Of a stretch of DNA of 64,000 nt, positions 33,930-48,102 are shown piece after piece. The notes under the pieces are model-generated. The model saw nothing but the letters and a program-made list of their open reading frames with translations, did not search any database and had not been told where the DNA came from. A program made the position numbers and the translations under genes. Source of the DNA: Pleurodeles waltl (Eukaryota > Chordata > Amphibia > Caudata > Salamandridae). Each line of letters begins with the position of its first letter. Within the stretch, counting starts at the first letter, position 1. The DNA lies in assembly GCF_031143425.1 (NCBI RefSeq), contig NC_090437.1, positions 1,174,564,863 through 1,174,628,862 on the forward strand, in the 5' to 3' direction.

Positions 33930-34091
33930 AACAGAATAAAAGACGGGGAAGTTTAGCGATCTTTATCCATACTAGGCAAACATTTTAGTTGTGCAAAAAT
34001 TATACAAATCAACAGAATAAAAAAGCGGGAAGTTTAGATATCTTTACCCATATTAGGCAAACATTTTATTTGTGCAAAACCTATACAAATC
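33930..34091 (+). repeat. 81-bp tandem duplication
   Basis: 33930-34010 and 34011-34091 are two head-to-tail copies starting ACAGAATAAAA, each with GCAAACATTTTA.TTGTGCAAAA, differing at a few sites. Confidence 0.85.
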
Positions 34092-34093
34092 GA

Positions 34094-34736
34094 GGCCCAG
34101 GTTTATCAAAGGATTGTGTTGCCCTTGCATCATGCAAGTTGATGCAAGGGCAATGCAATCCTTAAGTCAGATGCATTAAGCCATGCAAGGCCACCTTGCA
34201 TGGTACTGAGTTGCATGGTAAATCTAGAATAACACAAGGCAGCACACAATGCTTGCTTGCATTATTCTGCACTGGGAAGGCGTTACATGGGTTAAGAATG
34301 GCAGTTACACCTATATTTTGTGGCACATTCCCAGACTTACCATGACTAGTAAACCTGGGAATGCATCAAAATTGTACACCCTCCAGATGGATGTTCAATG
34401 AGAAGAAATATATCTTTTTTGTCCTTGTTGTTTCCTCTTTCTAAGTGTACTGCATTCTGCAGCACACGTTTAAAGAGGAAAACACCATTAAGGGTTGTTT
34501 AGATTGCCCTTTTCTGCACAAAACCAATCCTGCCTGCAACACAGTCACCCTTATGCAACCACGGTGCAAGGGTTCCTGTGTTGGTGCTAGGCAGCACATA
34601 GTGCACTAGCAGAGTGAGAGAGTGGGAATGTTCTATATCTTGGTAAATATGGTGCATTCCTGCCCTTTCCATTAGACACAGGCAAGCACGTTGTCTTGCT
34701 GCTTTGACTTGTGCCACATGATAATAAATCTGGCCC
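34094..34736 (+). mobile_element. MITE-like element with imperfect inverted termini
   Basis: Left end GGCCCAGGTTTATC, right end ATAAATCTGGCC. Internal palindromes are present, for example TTGCCCTTGCATCATGCAAGTTGATGCAAGGGCAA near 34130-34165. No coding capacity and no clear target duplication. Confidence 0.6.
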
Positions 34737-37700
34737 CTCATTTATACCATTGTTGCAACTTATATATTAGATAATGCGTCACTCTTTGCGAAAGGTTGTT
34801 AAATCTGCCTCGCTATGAAAAATTCTGCATTGGCTGGTGCATCTGTAAGCGGTGCTTATTCTGCACAAGACCCCTTCTGTTACACATTACGCACACCACA
34901 TATGTGTACCCATATGGATAACCCATTCTTTGTAACCCCAGTACAAACCTATTGTAATACCAGTAATCTGTTTTTTTTTCTTACTGGAATGTCCAGTTTT
35001 CAGCAGCACCTAGTAGCCCATTTACTGGGTATTAGTTGTGGTTTATAATTTTAAATATTATTACTTAACATAGCTTGTATGTGAGTTAGTTATCATTTGG
35101 ATCCTTTCCTTGCGAGAGTGACATGGAGGATCTCAGAGATACTCTGGGCCCCAGTGGTCACTTTATGCTCTCCCTTATGAAACCTTTGCTCACATCCATC
35201 CAGATGTACACAACCTAGCCAAAGAAGGTCATGGGGAACACATCTGTAGAAGCTGTTGTCTCCGCAACCTGCATCCCTGTCAATTGGACTGCAACTACCT
35301 ATCTTCCTGCCTAGAGATTCACACAATCACGCCCACAAGTGGACACACAGTCATGTAGCTATGGTCTCACCCACTACTATTGTCTGCTACAGCTTTGTCC
35401 ACATAAGTGATCATGTATATGAGTGACTGCACAGGGAATGCACAGCCTTAGTCCTTTTGTTTCTGACACAAAGGAACCCAGTGTGTGGAGAGCATAAATG
35501 TTTTGCCATGCACACAAGGCCGTAGAGTTTTTTGCTCCCCTTTTGTTATGAAACTGGCCTGTTATGTGGTGGGAAAATGAGGGAGCGGTTTGCATGTGAG
35601 CCGAGGCTGAGCTCCCTCAAAGCCAAAACAATCTAACTCCTACTAGGTAAACTGGTTTCTATGAGGAGGCCCGGAATCAATCTTGTTAACTTAGGAAACG
35701 TAGCAAGGCAGAATAAAATGCCTATGGCACACGAGCAACAACATTAAAACAACATTTTGCTTAAGAAAATAATGATGCAAAATATTCAGACCACTTCATG
35801 CTGAAGATGGAAAATATAATATGTAAAATAAAACATAAATGATGAAACGTGGATGCAGCGTACAAAGAGGTTTCCATAAGTAGGAATGGTAAAATCTAAT
35901 TTGATGATAGGCTATGGCATGCGGTAAATCAGGACAAAGTTGCTCTTCATGGTGAACCTGTGATGTGAGCAAGGGCGTGCAAAAGTTCGTGGTTCATCCT
36001 GATCAAAAGATTTGCCTTGATACTTAGAACATTTATTGAGCTCAAAACCTTTCCATGGGGCAAAGCTGGAGTCAGGCATGGGTCACAAGGCTGTAACGTC
36101 TCTTTTCGCAGTGCCACAGTAGCACCAAACCGCTAAAATAAAACAAGGAAATCCTGTTTCTTATTGAAAAGGCTTGTTACTTTTTTCCTGGTGCTTCAAA
36201 GGTCTCCACACTTTCTGGTAAGTCTGATTGGATATCAGGCAATGGGTTCAAGTGTCATCAAGGCTTCCCACTCCAGTTCGGGTCTCCTACAAAATGTTCA
36301 ATTACAACTAGTTTATGGCTGCCTTCTTCAGCAGCTACAACTCCCACGGTCTTTAGGCAGTGGAGAGGTTTTGTATGGAAAGTGTATGAGGGCAAACATG
36401 CTTTGTTGTACCATTCCTAGGCCCCTATGTCTTAGGTTCCAATGTCTGTGCATTTCAACACGCATTAGTTCCACTGGACCTAAAGAAACATTCCAGTTCC
36501 AGAGATTCAAAAAGCTGGCGACAATCTCTCCTGTACCCAAGAAGCCTGGCATATTTCAGAGCAGAAGGCAGAGACCTCTTCTTCCTTCATGAGAGTGAGG
36601 GATTTTTAGAAGTCTACACCAGTCGGTGGATGCAAACCAGCCCATAGAAAATCAAATCACATTTCTCACATGTGCTTGGTCTAATACGTGCAGCAGGGTG
36701 ACTCAGTTCCTGTTCTAGTAATAAGCTTCATTTAAATGGCTACCACAGAGTTGCTTGCCTTACTTAAAACGAAAATGCTAGAAATCTGATTTATAATGTG
36801 AAGAGCCTATAGGTCCATGGGGAAAATTGATCTAATATATTTAATCCTAGAAGCTGCCCGGTAATTGACCATGGCCCATTTATCTCTGCCAAAAAATACT
36901 GAGCATTCCTTCTGCATTGAATAGTGACTCTTTAATGGTGCCCCTGAACTTAGCTACAAAACTATATGAATACACATGAGCGTCAGGTATTTTCCATAGA
37001 GCTAAGAACCCTGTAACAGCACAGGCACAACCCTAATATATCTTTTTCTAGAAGGTTAGTAGGCTCAGGAGATACATTTTGTCTGCTCATAACCAGTTTC
37101 TTCAAACCTGCCTAAAAGCTAACCCGATTTATCCAAAGCAAAAATACATTTTATGCATCTCAGGGACCATCTGTCTGTCCTTCTTCACTTTCGGAGCCTT
37201 AGCTATTCTGAGCAGATCCCTCTACACAAAGAAAGCTTGTGTTGTGTTTTTTTTAAAAACAGGAATATAGGTACCACACGAAGGAAGCCACCCTATGTTT
37301 GAGTTGGCTAATGGTTGAGTTGGGTTAGTTATTATACATGGAGCTACAGATGCTTGCTGGGCCCCTTCGGTAATTATGATTGCATCCTTGAATATTTTAC
37401 TCCAGGGTGAAAAAATGGGACATCCCCTCAAAGCCATGATAGCATAGCACCTTGCTAAATGGGTTTGTGATGATGATGCCTTTGTGACTGTAATACTGAC
37501 ACAGGTGCAGAGGCACAGAGGGTTCAGGAAGAGCCATGACTGAGTCAAGTAGGTGAGTCCTCCAAGGGTGCCCTCAGTAAGAGTGACAAGGCACTGCACT
37601 CACCTACAGAGGGTTACCCCCCCATCTCTTCAAACAGGGGCTAGTCCACCTCCAGTGAAAGATGGAGCAGCATTTTCAAATCATAGCCATGGCTTTCACT

Positions 37701-40700
37701 AATATGTACTTTAAAGTGCTGGCTAAAACTTTCAGAGTTTGCGCTGAGGACAGTGCAATTTTATGTGCTACGAGGAGCACTGCCCCTGTCAGCATCAGGT
37801 GTATTTAGTTAAGGGTGTCCTGGACAGTTTTAGCCCCCCAACCCTTGTAATTCATCCAATGTTTCACTCTATGAATCCTTCACTAAATAGTTGCCTACTC
37901 ACATAAGTCCAATATATTCAGATCTGAAAATATTCTTCTCCTGCCATACTCAGTGATAGGTTTTCTGGAATTCTTGTCCACAATATGGTCGAGAGAGGGT
38001 TCTCTAGAGCGTCTGGCACTAAGGACTTTGTCAATGTACCAACATGAGACAGAGAACCCTATGGACTGCAACCTCCGCAATCCATTGAGCATGAGATGAA
38101 TAAGGTGCATATTAGGTAACAACCAGTCCGGTGAGACTCACAGGAATAGTTAGTGAAACCTAAACTCTCTTTCATCATGAATGGTCACACTCAAGAACAC
38201 TAGGAAACTAGGAATGTAAGTTCAAGATCTTTTAAAATTAAAATCATCTCCTCTGAATAAAAGTTATTATAAAAATAAACAAGATATTGCCAATGATATT
38301 TGTCAATATGCAGAACAGCAGGAAGTCTGTAACATTATTACAGTGTTTTAGAGTTTCTCTACATTTATCACCCCAACCCCTAAGTAAGCTAAGTTGATCA
38401 TAGCCTACTTGATAGTAGATGGCCTACACCTGCATACCTTTTCTGAACCACAGAAGCAGTGTTCAATAAGCAGACAGCTATTGTTCTCGCCTCTGTGCAT
38501 CAGTGGCTATTGTGTTCCTGAGTTAGCAGATAAGCCTGTCAGAGCTCAATTTGCCTTTTCTGAAGAAACAAGGAAGAAGTTTACACCTACTGTTCAATCC
38601 TCATTCTGGAATCCCAAGATTGGAGAGCTGCATTAGGTTGGAATAGATGCCTCCTAAAGTAATCTAAAACTTGCTGGGCATGGGTTTGAATTCCAGTCTT
38701 GTGCATCTCAGTCATTTATCCTTCTGCAATTGATAAAAGGATCTCATTAGATAATATTTTAATTCCTGCAAACCTGTACAATCTTCTGTATGAAGAGCTA
38801 TGTAAAATAAAGAATGCGTGTTTCTCAAATGATAAAGAGACTTCAAGAAGTGTTAGGATTACAAAGTACAACATACAACGCCTACGTGAAAAGTACTTAA
38901 ATGCGGCAGTTAAGTTGCGTTTTAAACTTATTGCTAACTATGCACATATTAACTCTTACCGAATATTGTATAAAAGTGTGTACATTCACATAATTTGCAT
39001 TATGTATAAATATGTAACGTTTCACCCCAAAAATATGCAAATTAGACATAATTACACAAAATTCAAAACCGGCATTTAGCTCTATATTTTAGGGCAAAAT
39101 GCTTGCTCATATCCTTTTTTTAGACACGAGGGCGCATTTGGCACTAAAAAAGAGCAAAACAATCGCAGTTCACACTAAAAAAAAACAGAGCAAAAAATAC
39201 AAGAACTGTGAAGAGCTGCACTTGTTCTGGTTTCTAGCGTTGTCCCAGTGCACCTGTGGAATATTTTTGCAGTAAATAGTCTGTAATTAGGAGTTGTGCT
39301 ATAATAGCATAATTTTGGGTATTTCATGTGACAAACGTAGTGTGAAATTACCAAAATATGCAGGATTATGCCAGAGTTACGGAAATTTTGAGCCCTGCCT
39401 ATTTATGTAATGTGTTTATGGTGATCATTTCAAATTAGTGGTGTTCTCTTTTGTTTTACTCAAACAGTACCTTGACTGATGCACTTCAGAAAATTTGAAA
39501 CATTTATGGCAAATGGAATGGTCTACCATTAACTTCCCTTAACTCCTTAATACAACTTTTGATTAAGTAAAGTTCAGTGGCTCTATAGAGTTATGTTGTG
39601 CACCATACATATGTATCCTTTCCCATGTTTTGAGAGGATATCTGCATGCAATAGAGATAGATTATTGGTGTCATCTGTGGGGACCAGTGGGATGTGCCTT
39701 TAGTGACCTGGGAAGTAGGTATTTGCATCTAAATATGGGCTGGAGTGAAAAACACTGAGAGATCTAGATTTTTAAACTTATACCTTCCATTATTGTGCTT
39801 GGTTGCAACATTGTTGGTTTACATTGTGGCCCTGGTGGGAGGCATCTTGGTGCGGGACATGATGCACTTGTTTACGCTTTAGCAATTTGGAGATGTGCTT
39901 ACGATTTAAGCATAGCCAAGAGGAGTGAGATACTCATTTTCCTATAATGATGCCTCCCATCTACATGTGGGTGACAGGCTCTAATTTGTGGGATCTTTAG
40001 GGTCTAACACTGATTTTGGGTAGGAGTGCTATCTGTTAAGGAACAGCCGGGTCTTTACTGCCTTCCTGAATTTCATGTGGTCTATCTATGCCAGAAATTT
40101 GTTCTAGAATGCCCCAACCTTAGCAAAGAAGGAAGTTCTACCAATTGGCTCGGTCTAGTCTATGTGTCTCACCACAGCTTCATTTGGATTCACCAGTAAA
40201 CTATGAAAAGTGCTTTGAAGGAGGAGTTATTGGTAGCCAGTGAAGTAGTTTAAGAACTGGATTAATGGTGTGGCCTAGGAATAGTTGTAGTAATTGCCTT
40301 TCCACCTGGGAGAATCTCAGTTTAGGATGAGCTGAGCTTCAAGTGGTTGTTCAGCATCCATTGGTTCATGCCTTAGAGGCAATGACCTATGGAGGAGCAA
40401 CCTAGATGCCCCTGTGGATGATCTGGATGTTGTCTCTACAGTTGTGCCAGAATCTCCTGACGGACTTGAGGCCTAGTAAAGGACTACAGTTATGTAAGTG
40501 TTGATGATGAGTGGAAATGTGATATAGCCATGTGATGCTACAGAGTAAGACAGGAATGGAGTGGAGTACAGTGGCACTAAGATGTCTTTTTATCTGCCAG
40601 AGAATAGAAGGATGAAAGCCAGTCCAGAATGGTTCCTTGTATTCCAGAAACTTCTAGCCTTTGTAGTAAGGTGCAGAAGTGGACTGTATCAAAGGTGACA

Positions 40701-41042
40701 ATAATGTGCTTTCACTAGAACCAACCTTTTGGAAACTTAAAAAGGGGATCCAGAAACAAATACTTTAGTGGCATGCTAATGATAAAAGTCACTGTACAAA
40801 TGCTAAGTACATAACATTTCATGCTGATATGGGAGTAACTAAAGGTACAGAACTTGCACTTTATGGACAGCTACACACATTGAGCCTGGTTCAAGAGTTG
40901 CACTTTGGAGTATGCTTTGCAGTACTACAAAAGGTACAACAAATTGCAATTTACAATCAATGGGTGGAGTTTTATGCCTCTGCATTACCTATAATCATGT
41001 GTGTAAATCTCAGCCCCGACTGATCCGCACACTTAAGTATAC
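34737..41042. other. 6.3 kb without recognised gene
   Basis: Open frames at 36164-36592 (142 codons, plus), 37222-37599 (125 codons, minus) and 38699-39079 (126 codons, plus) have no recognisable domain, no partner copy in the window and no splice context. The part from about 39950 to 40720 has the look of an old LINE 3' region, but I could not confirm it. It is best read as unannotated intergenic or intronic DNA. Confidence 0.4.
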
Positions 41043-43165
41043 TCTGAGAAATTGAGTTTTTGGTGAGTGTGTTTTAACCCTGCTCAAGTAATAGCTGCAA
41101 TCCTTGTCAGGGTGAAACACAAAAGTCACTAAATTAACCTGTGCTTAACCCTCTGTTAGCCTGCCACAAAAGCAGTAAAGCTTAACTTAGAGACCAAATG
41201 TATAGTATTTATGCAGCACACTGTTAAAAAGCGAAAAAACAACACAAGCAAAATCAACACCAATTTAGAGAAATAGAGTACATTTTAATACATTACTTGA
41301 GACCAAAACAACAAAAATCAGTAGGATGGGAGTTATGATTTTTTCAGAGTTTACAGTAAAAACTAGCACCAAAAAGATCAAACTTCCAGCTGAGGACATC
41401 TAGTCACACAAGACCGAGTCAAAGCCGAAAAATATGTCCAACTGTGGTGGAGTGCAGGTCGGATAAAAGAAGTAGATTTACTTTCAAACTTGGAAGAAAT
41501 ATAAACAAAAATTGTCTAAGGAGGTAAATTTTCAGAGGGGCAAAGCTACATGCGGTGTTTGAGGGGGAGGGATTGTTGTCAGGGAGCCACTGGACGATGT
41601 CACGGTGTAGATTTCTACATTTAGACTTATTCTTTTTTTAGAAGCTGAAAATCTCCTGCAGGATAGAGCTGTAGCCAACTAGGGCTCCACAAGGCCAGAT
41701 ACCTCCTCTGTGAAGCACTGCTGAACAGGATTTGCTGCTGCAGAGAAGAATGCAGCAGGAGCTGCCGCAAAATCAGGAAAACCAGCGATGCACCTTGGGC
41801 GGATCGGCGAGTAGGCAATTTCCGGTCTCCTCTTGGTTTTCAGAGCACTTTTTAGCCTCAAATGTTCCCAAGTTTTGGATTTTGGCTATCTGGGCACATT
41901 TAGTACCACGTCCAAGGGTCCATGACTGGAGAGGCACCACTTGGAGGGTCAGGACTCACTCAGTCTTGGGCCAGATGCAGGTCCAAGATGGTTGCAGCCT
42001 TTTCTGTCCTTGAAGCTCTGATTAGGAGGTCTGCCAACTAGCCCTTAGAGTCTCTTCGGTAGTCCTGGGTTCAATTAGTGGGACAGAGATCGAGCGGCAT
42101 GGCAGGCCTCTGATGGTTTAAGATAGGCTTCAGGTAGGAGAGCAGTCCTTCCTGGTGCAACAAAGCAGCCTTCTGAAGTACACAGTAGGCCATAGCAGCA
42201 GGCAGCTCTCTCAGAGTCCTTCTGAAGGTCCAGAAAGTGAACTGAAGAGTGGGCCTGAGGTGCCTATTTTTATACCTGTTGCATTGTTTAAAGTAGGAGA
42301 AGTGTCTAGAGATTTTCCTTTAAAGTGTTTGTATTTTCCTACCTCCCCTGCCCTGATTAAAGCCTGGCTGGAGGCACAATAGGCTAGTGTGAAATTCTTT
42401 GTGTGAAGGCAGAGTACAACCTACTGACTTGTACATTTGGCTGTGCCCAGCTCCACCCATCCCCGATTCTTCCACTGATGGCTTATCCTGTCACAACTAT
42501 TCCCTATAATGTGTGGCTATCTGAGAGGAATAAACAAAATTTAACTGCCAACTACACCCAGTCTTGTGACCCAGGAAAAGGTTGAAGGCACCAAAGAGTT
42601 ACAGAAGTAAAATGCCAACTTTCTAAGTGTCATTTTCAAAATTATAACTTAAAATCCAACTTTACCATTAAAGACGGTTAGAAATTGCAATTCCTCTGTC
42701 TCCAAACATGACTTTTCTACCGGTTTCAAATATTAACAATTATTAAATGTAGTAAGTTAATCCAATATTTTCCTGAGAAAGAAGTAGCATTCACAGTAGT
42801 GAAACCAAATATAGGAGTTTTTCACTACCAAGACATGTAAAACTTAGATGTACAGGTTCAACCTTTTAATTACAATGCACTCTGTCCCATGACTTGCATA
42901 GTTCCTGTATAGGGGTGACATATGTACTAAAAAGGGAGATTAGCGTTTGGCAAGAGGGTTATTTTGGCAAGTCGAACGGGCAGTTTAAAACTGCATTTAG
43001 GCTGCAATGGCAGACCTTGGACATATTTTGAAGGGCTATTTAAGTGTGTGGATCAACATGTACTACATTACCACTAGCAGCATTTATTATACAGGCCATG
43101 GGTATATGATATACCATTTCACTAGGGACTTATAAGGAAATTAAAAATCCAATGAGGTGTAAGTC
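41043..43165 (+). repeat. R1 dispersed non-coding repeat, copy 2
   Basis: Starts CTGAGAAATTGAG and matches 12257-14060 throughout, then the 18996-19450 fragment at its distal end (GGGACTTATAAGGAAATTA near 43128). The three copies together suggest a unit of at least 2.3 kb. No conserved reading frame. Confidence 0.65.
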
Positions 43166-43584
43166 CAAAATATACGCTTAATAATAGTAACTGTAGCTGG
43201 GACTGAAGGGAGTGAGACCGAAAAGGGGCAGACTTACTACAAAAAGGCATGGGATTAGGGAGGAGTGAGGGGGTTTAGAGAAGGATGGCAACCATCCACA
43301 CAATAGTAAGCACATTTCATTACACTTTTGTAGTAAGTTTACGCTCTGAGTTTGTGAATGCCAAAAGCAGTAATGCGTTTGGGGAAGTATGAACTTACTC
43401 AGAAGTGTATGTGTCCTTTGTGAATCAGGCCCAATACGATTTTTCAGATACTCATTGAATATGATTGTCTTTTCAGTGCACATCCACACAATAGCTAAGT
43501 CATGAGTACATTTAAAGTGTTGTTCCTGAAATCATTAGGTCTATTTTTACAAAATGTATGTACACATCAGCAGGCCAAGCAGAT
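43166..43584. other. Spacer without recognised feature
   Basis: No gene recognised. Confidence 0.4.
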
Positions 43585-43587
43585 TAT

Positions 43588-43704
43588 GGGGGTTATTACA
43601 ACTTTGGAGGAGGTGTTAATCCGTCCCAAAAGTGACGGAAAAGTGACGGATATACCACCAGCCGTATTACGAGTTCCATAGGATACAAAGTTGTAATAAC
43701 CCCC
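43588..43704 (+). mobile_element. 117-bp MITE with perfect termini, TSD TAT
   Basis: Left end GGGGGTTATTACAACTTTG, right end CAAAGTTGTAATAACCCCC, a perfect 19-bp inverted repeat, flanked by TAT at 43585-43587 and 43705-43707. The interior has a doubled AAAAGTGACGGA word. Confidence 0.85.
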
Positions 43705-43707
43705 TAT

Positions 43708-46700
43708 ATGTTCAATTAAAGTTTGGTCAAAGTTGATATGTGTACTATGGGTTCAAATACGGACTTAGAAAACACACATTTGGGAAAATACACCTTTTTG
43801 CCTATGAGAACCTTGCTGTGTGACAGAGGATAAAGGGAGCTGAAGGAGGTTTTGGTGGAAAATAATGGATACACCTGCTCATTTTCACCTATAAATAACC
43901 CCTTAGTCTTCAACTCTACAATTGTGCACAGTACAATATAAGGCAAATCGGAAATACAGACAGAGACCCTGAGAGAGAATGAGAGAGACAGAGGAAGACA
44001 GTCAGTGGCTCGGAAGGATTGCGAGAGAAAACACAGTGTGCTTTAGAGTAAGGAAAATGTTGACTTACAGTTCTAGTTCAAAGGGACTTTATTTAGAATG
44101 TTGCCTCCATCTATACCTATTTTCATCACCACAATGCACCCTCATTGGATTGAGGGAGGGGAACATATCGAAATAGAGACACACAGAGAGGAAAGGAAGA
44201 CACACGAATGAGGGGATGGGGAAAGGGTTTGGGGATGAAGTGGTTCTTCCGCAAGACATTGGTATCTCACTGGACAGAGCAACAATAATTCATATGTCCC
44301 GGCCATAGGCATCTGGTCAAAGGTGAAGAGCGACCAAAATTGAGAACTAATGAGACCAGGAGGGATCAGGAAAGGGGAGGAGGGTATTTAAAGGTGATAG
44401 ATGACAGTGAGAGAAACAAAGATGGCTAAGATTTAGAAATTAGAGTGCAGTGTTCAAAAGATAAAGGCCAAGCTAATGAAAGCTCCTCTGAGGCAGAAGA
44501 TTGCCCATCCATTTCACACTGTCCAAAAGCAGACCTCTCATGAGCATTTCTCTAATAGTTACATTTAGCTGAAGGGTAAGCAGAAGTGAAAGAGGGGAGC
44601 GCTGATGAGCTTCTGAGAGCACAAAGGCTAACATGGCATACTATTGAAGGGATTAGGTTAGAAGGAGGGCTATGCTCGAAATTGATAATTCTAAGTGAAG
44701 GTATTTTCTGTCTTGGAGTTAAGGTCATCAGACCCCAGAAAAGCAGGAGTATTATTGCTGAAAATCAAAGAAGGTTGGGATTACATTTGCGGGGCATGTC
44801 TATCTTGCCTCGTGTCCTGCTACACAATAGACCATAAGTTGTCTTCAACCCTGTCTTTTTGTCACACTGTGGTCACTCACTTCTTCAACTATTCTGAATT
44901 AGCCCCAACACTCCTGTGAGAAGCCACCCCCATGCATTCAACATTCTTTCTGAAACTATTTTGTGATACTACTACTGAACGTTCCCCACTGCCCACAAGA
45001 TACATGAGACAAGGAGAAGCAAGGACAGTGCCATGGATACCCAATGCAAGCCAGATGTCCGCCAGCTACCCTTGGCAACCCAAATGCAAAATAAAGATTA
45101 AACATTCCATGTTCTTTCCTGACATCAACAGAGTTGTGTGCAAACATCCTATTCTCCAAACTACATTAAAGTATTTTGTGCTGTAAAAGGGATTATAAGC
45201 AGACCCAAAAACGTGTATAAACTGTACCACTTGTAGCACGCTTTACAAGACTTTCTTTGATGGAAGGATGTCCAAATATCTTGTAAACATCACCTTCTAT
45301 ACTAACATCCTATTCTGAAATTACCATGAAAGCAAAGTGTGCTGTTAAATATAGTATGAACAGAAAAATAATTTAGATCTGCTTATGGTGCTCGATTTGG
45401 AACCAATTTCTAAACATTTGTTTGCAGGAGATGTGCTCAAGTGACTTTTAGAAGTTGTTATTTTTAAATCCTATTAGATTCTTGTAACTGGTCCAGTGTG
45501 TTTAGAATGTACAATGTGCCACACGTTGTCCTATAAATTGAATGCAACATTTCACTGGGCATTTTGGCTCAATGCGTATAAAAATAGAACCGCTGACATT
45601 TATTATTCTAACATTCCTTGAGGGAGAAATCTAAAACCCTGGCAAGTGATATTAAATCTTGTCACGCTGAGAAATATTTTACTGACCCAGTGTGCCTCAA
45701 AAATCACTGGTCACCATATATACTCCAGAAGAATGACTCTCTATGGTATGCATTGCACCTGAACATCGACGGAGCACCCACACTAGTATTTTTTACTAAC
45801 CCCTGATGATGTGTCCTCACCCAATGTTCAGTCAATCGGTTTTATTGTAAAGCGAGGTGCTAGTCAGATGAGTCTCCTGGCGCTAAGTTTCATTGACCAC
45901 CAGTCAGGAGAAATTATTAAAATGCCAGATTGAATAATCACGTTTTAAGGCTACGTTTTAAGGTATTAGAAGATGTTTGAGACTAGTTACACCCTAGTAA
46001 CAATTAACACTCCTCTGGATGTTTCTGTGAGGCCAGGGCGAGAATTATGCGCTAGAAAAAGATTTTGAATTAGTGGGAAATTATGTTACCCACAGCAGCA
46101 TAATATTGTCCTTGCTGCCTGTACATAAATGTTTGAGAGAGAGAGAGAGAGAGACAGATGGACGTATGATCACTGAACAGTGGTGGCCTTTTTCACAAAT
46201 ACATTTGTGTGTAGTTTTGGCTTACACATGCAAATAGCCTTTTTGTGTGTGCACAAAACAACAATTCTCAATTGCCCTTGTAAAAGGATTACCTCAAAGA
46301 TTTGTATGTAAGTAACTTTAGTCAGAGGGTAAGGCGAGTGCATGTTCAAGGGTTGGATTGCCCTCTGTGAGTTTGTGCACTCCACTCCAAACCTTTCCCC
46401 AGCTGGAAAAGACTGAAGAGGTATTTCTCACAGAGGCGGGAGTAATCATTTCCCAGAGCGGCTAAGGAGACGTTTCATTCACATAAAATTGGTGGGGGTG
46501 CAGTGAAATGCTCTTCTCGATAGGGAAATATATGTTCCAAAACCTAGAACGTAACAGGTGCATTTATACTCATTCTGCAGATGTTCTAATTAGAAACTAT
46601 AAGGGAGTTCACAAACGCTTTCCGGCAGTACTCCGACTGTTGCAGTTTTGCAGATGTTCTTCTAAAAACTGTGGGGGGATGAATCTAAAAATAGTACCAT

Positions 46701-47100
46701 TGCATCCATGCGGGGGCCTGGATCTATGGCTGTAGACGCATGACTATCCTTTAAAGACGGGCTCTTGTCCGCTCTATGGAGACAACACGGTAGCATTTTC
46801 TTTGGCAAGCGGGCACCAGCTCTTTGGGCAAAGCCACGCCCCGTCTTTCACAAATACTACAGTACAAACCGCCAGACGGGCATTCATTTGATTCAGTACT
46901 GAAATATTCCATAGTCACTCCTTCAAGCAGATGGTGAAGAGCTCTGTGACTGCATGCACTGCTAACTAAAATGGCGTTCTTTAACTTATTCTTGCGCATT
47001 GCAATACACAGAAAACGGGTCTCTTGCACCTTCAAATATTGTGTAGTATTATGGTCATACTTTAATGTTGGTGTTTAATATTTACTACAATTTAAATGAC
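43708..47100. other. 3.4 kb without recognised gene
   Basis: No gene. A (GA)n microsatellite lies at 46134-46155. Frames such as 44586-44837 and 46751-47035 have no supporting motif. Confidence 0.4.
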
Positions 47101-47103
47101 AAA

Positions 47104-48099
47104 GGCCCTCATTATAACTTTGGTGGTAATAACTGCCTACCGCCGCAGTGACGGCGTCCAACATACCACCGAGGCGGCGGCCACCCGTCCACCCGTCCAC
47201 AAGATTAGCAGTGCCCCTTCCCATTTCCTGCCAGACGACCTCCTCGCCGGACAAGGTAAGTTGGGTGTCTGACAGGAGAGGGGTGGGAAGGTGGGGGGTG
47301 TTGTGTGTGTGTGTCAGTGCGTGTGTGAATGTGTCTGCGTGTGTTGTATGCGTGTGAGTGAATGCGTGTTAGAATGGTGAAGTGAGTACTTGTCTGCATG
47401 TCTGTGTTTAAGAATGTGTGTGAGTATGTCTGGAGAAATGCATATGTGAATGCGTGTATGCCAGTGAATGAGTGAATGCATGGGTGCCAGTGTATGAGTG
47501 TCGGCCAGTGAATGAGTGAATGCGTGTATGCCAGTTTACGTGAATGGGTGTATGCATGGTGTGTGTGGGTGTCTGTGTGCGTGTATGCGGGGAGGAGAGG
47601 TGTGGATTGAGGGGCACTGTGACTGTAGTGAGGGTGGGGGAAGAGGGCAATGTGTGCATGTTTGGCTGTGGGGGCAGGTGTGTGGTGGGTGCGTGTCTGT
47701 GTGTGTGTGCGTTTAGAGGAGGGATAGGGGTGAGTGCGTGTATCGGAGGGTGTGTCAGGTGAGTGTTGGGGGGATGGGGGAGGTGCCTACCGGTAACAGG
47801 GAAGGAATGCCCTGTCACCAGTAGGGCCTACTGCAATGGTTTTCGTGGTGTTGCTAACGCCAAGGAAACCATGGTAGTAGGCCGGCTCATAATGCCGCTG
47901 CCGGTACTCTGTGGGCTGCCAGGTCAGAGATTGACATCTCTGGGCCGGCGGCTCATAGGTATGAGTGGAGAAGTGGCAGGTTGGCTGCAGCCAACCCGCC
48001 ACACTCATCATGTGGCGATATGTACCGCCAACCTGTTGGCGGTAAAACCACCACATTAACCCTGGCGGTCAGAATACCGCCAGGGTCATAATGACTGCC
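47104..48099 (+). mobile_element. Non-autonomous Harbinger MITE (996 bp), TSD AAA
   Basis: Left end GGCCCTCATTATAACTTTGG, right end CCGCCAGGGTCATAATGACTGCC, flanked by AAA (47101-47103 and 48100-48102). The centre (47300-47760) is TG-rich simple sequence. Sub-terminal GGCGG/CCGCC words match the other Harbinger-type elements. Confidence 0.82.
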
Positions 48100-48102
48100 A
48101 AA

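Noticed and set aside
36164..36592. 142-codon plus-strand frame
   Set aside because: No domain, no partner, no splice context; expected by chance in 6 kb of non-coding DNA.
38699..39079. 126-codon plus-strand frame
   Set aside because: AT-rich translation (Ile, Lys, Asn, Tyr) without recognisable features.
46134..46155. GA-rich tract as a regulatory element
   Set aside because: A plain dinucleotide microsatellite with no gene nearby.
47408..47818. 136-codon minus-strand frame
   Set aside because: A low-complexity Thr/His translation of TG-rich DNA inside a Harbinger MITE.
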